A stretch of 17,127 bases of DNA from Caldilineaceae bacterium (lineage in GTDB: Bacteria > Chloroflexota > Anaerolineae > Caldilineales > Caldilineaceae): positions 1 through 17,127 of the forward strand of contig JAPPKT010000622.1 in the NCBI GenBank assembly GCA_028819675.1, in the 5' to 3' direction. Below are positions 15,486 through 17,127 of this stretch, in pieces. A model generated the notes under the pieces. It saw only the letters and a list, made by a program, of their open reading frames with translations. It was not told the DNA's origin and did no database searches. The position numbers and the translations under genes are program-made. Position 1 is the stretch's first letter. The number at the start of each line of letters is the position of its first letter.

Positions 15486-16691
15486 TCAATGCGCATGCTC
15501 TTGGAAAAGTACGCGCCCGGCGCCGGGAGATGCCAGGACCCGTTCGCCGTCAAAGACAGTTTCACCCCTCAACACGACTTTTTCGACGCGGCCTTTCACC
15601 GGCCGCCCGGCAAAAGGCGTCCAGCCGGAACGTGTGCGCATGCCGGCGTCGTCCAGTTCATACGATTTGTCCAAGTCCACTTCGACCCAAGTCTGCGGCT
15701 GCTCTGCGAGACCATAGATGCGGCGTGGACTATCGACGCAGCGCAGGAGCAGGTCGTCCAGTTCAAGCCGGCCGGCATCGACAGCTGTGAGCAGGAGGGG
15801 AAGCATGGTTTCGACGCCGGGGACGCCGGGCATCGGAGTGTGGGTACTGCCACCAGATTCGTGCTCTCTCTCGATTTCTCCTGGTGACAGCATGCCTTTT
15901 TCTGAAAAGGTATGCGGCGCGTGGTCGGTGGCGAAAATATCAATGATATCGAGGTTTTCCCACAGGGCCGCCACATCGTCCGGCGCGGCCAGTTTGGGCC
16001 GCATGTCGAAACGGTTGCCGCCGCGGTCATAGTCCTCTTCGGTCAGAAAGAGGTGGTGGGGGGTGGCCTCGCAGGTGACCGGGATGCCCTTCTCTTTGGC
16101 TACGCGGATTAGTTCGATCTCGCTACGGCGGCTGACATGTACGATATGCAGGGGGACATGGTAGAGATGGCTGAGAGTCAGACAGACTGGTACCATCAGC
16201 TCTTCGGCGTGAACGGCGACAGGGCCAAGTGTGGACGCGGCTGCCTGCACTGGGCTGTTGCGCCGGTTCCCAGTGTTTGTTGCGGCCCGTCTCCAGCCGT
16301 CTAATTCATCGGCGCGCTGCGCCCACGTGCGGAAGAGGCGATGTAGTAGACCCAGCTCTTCGATCCGCAGGCTGCCGAATGTTTCGTTGACGTAGATTTT
16401 GAGGCCACAAGCCTGCGATGCAACCGGGAGGTAGGCATCGCCATCGGCCACGGTTGCCCCGACAAACAGTCCCACATCACAAACTGCCTTTTCTTCCGCC
16501 AGTCTCACCTTTTCCTGGAAATTGGCCGGAGTGGAGGTGGGTGGAACGGTGTTGGGCATGTCCAGAACGGTGGTCACGCCGCCAGCCAAGGCAGCGCAAG
16601 TGCCGGAATGGAGATCTTCCTTTTGTATGTAGCCCGGTTCGCGGAGATGGACGTGGGCATCAACGAGGCCGGGCAGGCGCAGAGTCGTCAT
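15486..16691 (-). CDS. pyrC: dihydroorotase (CAD-like), with internal insertion
   Basis: The 401-residue zinc amidohydrolase cyclises carbamoyl aspartate to dihydroorotate. Metal ligands are H13 and H15 ([10 protein letters not shown]), probable carboxylated K98 ([10 protein letters not shown]), H161 (V-H-A-E-E), H185 (I-V-H-V-S) and D256 (F-A-T-D-H-A-P-H). N-E-T-F after the Lys resembles the animal CAD enzyme. Spacing between ligands matches human CAD except between K98 and H161, where there are about 29 extra residues (roughly 125-153, rich in R, A, N and T). No frame break is present, and the remaining fold looks complete, including the C-terminal strand region. The protein starts almost directly at the metal motif. 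A promoter lies just upstream; pyrB follows. Confidence 0.95.
   Translation of the reverse strand: MTTLRLPGLVDAHVHLREPGYIQKEDLHSGTCAALAGGVTTVLDMPNTVPPTSTPANFQEKVRLAEEKAVCDVGLFVGATVADGDAYLPVASQACGLKIYVNETFGSLRIEELGLLHRLFRTWAQRADELDGWRRAATNTGNRRNSPVQAAASTLGPVAVHAEELMVPVCLTLSHLYHVPLHIVHVSRRSEIELIRVAKEKGIPVTCEATPHHLFLTEEDYDRGGNRFDMRPKLAAPDDVAALWENLDIIDIFATDHAPHTFSEKGMLSPGEIEREHESGGSTHTPMPGVPGVETMLPLLLTAVDAGRLELDDLLLRCVDSPRRIYGLAEQPQTWVEVDLDKSYELDDAGMRTRSGWTPFAGRPVKGRVEKVVLRGETVFDGERVLASPGAGRVLFQEHAH
16248..16275. repeat. inverted repeat inside the pyrC insertion
   Basis: CACTGGG (16248-16254) and CCCAGTG (16269-16275) form a perfect 7-bp inverted repeat around 14 nt. It lies within the DNA encoding the extra ~29 residues. 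Nearby, TGTTGCG-CC and TGTTGCGGCC form an imperfect direct repeat. Confidence 0.6.
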
Positions 16692-16724
16692 AGGTTCCCA
16701 ACCGAGTTCAGAATAAACTGCCCC

Positions 16725-16753
16725 ATTTTACTTGAATGTCGCGGATGCGGCAA
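16725..16753 (-). promoter_or_regulatory. promoter of pyrC
   Basis: TTGCCG (16748-16753), 17-bp spacer, TAAAAT (16725-16730), on the minus strand. The start should be near 16718, about 26 nt before the pyrC ATG, too short for a PyrR-type attenuator leader. Confidence 0.6.
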
Positions 16754-16767
16754 TAGACAATGCCGCA
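16746..16767. promoter_or_regulatory. TGCGGCA-N8-TGCCGCA inverted repeat over the pyrC -35 box
   Basis: A perfect 7-bp inverted repeat with an 8-nt centre that overlaps the -35 element, a classic operator position for a dimeric repressor. No regulator gene is nearby to propose as partner. Confidence 0.5.
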
Positions 16768-16864
16768 GTTACCTACGTTAAATTCTATCGCAGGATTGTA
16801 CGGAACCGGTAACCGCTAAACTTTTTTTGTGTACGCACTGCGTGCCATCTGCCTGGGACCGGAA

Positions 16865-16905
16865 TGACGGAACGCACCGTCAGGATTACTATGGGGGAAT
16901 CCTGA
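16865..16905. repeat. two overlapping inverted repeats upstream of pyrC
   Basis: TGACGG-N6-CCGTCA (16865-16882) is followed by TCAGGATT-N10-AATCCTGA (16880-16905). They share three bases, so as RNA hairpins they could not both form fully. They may be operators or the remains of a repetitive palindromic element. Confidence 0.5.
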
Positions 16906-17080
16906 AGGTCGCTGCGCTGTACGTCAGCCTAGATTGGGCGTTGCTTCGCCCGCCTTTCCTGCGCTGGGTCACAGTTGGAACCCGCCACGACGCGGGGTGG
17001 GGGAAGCACCGGCCGCCGCGGGCGGCCAACTTCGAATTGCCCGCAAACTCGCTGCGGCGCGAGGGTTTCCCCGGGGGCGT

Positions 17081-17127
17081 TGGGGGGGGGGGGGCCCCCC
17101 CCCAAGGGGGGGCCCAAAAGGCCCCCC
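17081..17127. other. terminal G/C homopolymer stretch, probable assembly artefact
   Basis: Thirteen G, nine C, AA, seven G, CCC, AAAA, GG and six C follow in succession. This is unlike the rest of the window and typical of unreliable sequence at a contig end. Confidence 0.75.

Larger units (their letters stand above)
16692..17127. other. non-coding region upstream of pyrC to window end
   Basis: No credible gene is visible. It holds the pyrC promoter, several inverted repeats (listed separately), small GC hairpins at 16936-16951 (GGGCG/CGCCC) and 17011-17027 (GGCCGCC/GGCGGCC), and a terminal low-complexity stretch. The open frame on the minus strand near the end is Pro/Gly-rich translation of that stretch. 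Confidence 0.65.

Noticed and set aside
16929..17117. 62-residue Pro/Gly-rich open frame at the window end
   Set aside because: It is largely translation of the G/C homopolymer stretch, which is probably artefactual.

Overview
The window looks like a piece of a bacterial chromosome, probably from an aerobic Chloroflexota-type organism. That assignment is an inference. It rests on the zinc-ribbon/SH3/trypsin protease, whose C-terminal beta-sandwich ends in a P-P-G-V-Y-E-L-R-L motif typical of Chloroflexota surface proteins, on the pair of phytanoyl-CoA-dioxygenase-like (PhyH) genes, and on moderately GC-rich coding sequence. I saw no rRNA, tRNA, CRISPR array, transposase or phage gene. The last ~50 bases are runs of G and C that look like a contig-end artefact.

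Layout. (1) Positions 5-3441, + strand: a PhyH-like protein with an H-x-G instead of an H-x-D iron motif, a YitV/YjfP-like alpha/beta hydrolase, a canonical H-x-D PhyH oxygenase and an SMP-30/gluconolactonase-type beta-propeller. They form a probable small-molecule catabolic or modification cassette of unknown substrate. A bulged hairpin before the lactonase may attenuate it. (2) 3487-4516, + strand: a soluble Ser/Thr protein kinase with its own near-consensus promoter. (3) 4558-7899, - strand: succinate dehydrogenase sdhC-sdhD-sdhA-sdhB, driven by a TTGACA-N17-TATGAT promoter with a perfect 12-bp palindrome in its spacer and a hairpin at the start of the transcript. (4) 8247-9833, - strand: the membrane-anchored multidomain protease. 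(5) 9959-12100, - strand: a short-chain dehydrogenase followed by NADP-type isocitrate dehydrogenase, ended by a GC-rich terminator hairpin. (6) 12328-12732, + strand: a four-helix membrane protein with four His. (7) 12817-14046, - strand: a FabF-type ketosynthase with a strong promoter about 200 nt upstream. (8) 14402-16691, - strand: pyrC then pyrB (pyrimidine synthesis). PyrC carries about 29 extra residues between its zinc ligands, encoded by DNA with an inverted repeat.

Two TCA-cycle steps (Icd, Sdh), lipid synthesis (FabF) and pyrimidine synthesis (PyrB, PyrC) make most of the window ordinary housekeeping. The less ordinary parts are the PhyH/hydrolase/lactonase cassette, the sdh control region, the protease architecture and the PyrC insertion. 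I found no clear novel defence or mobile system.
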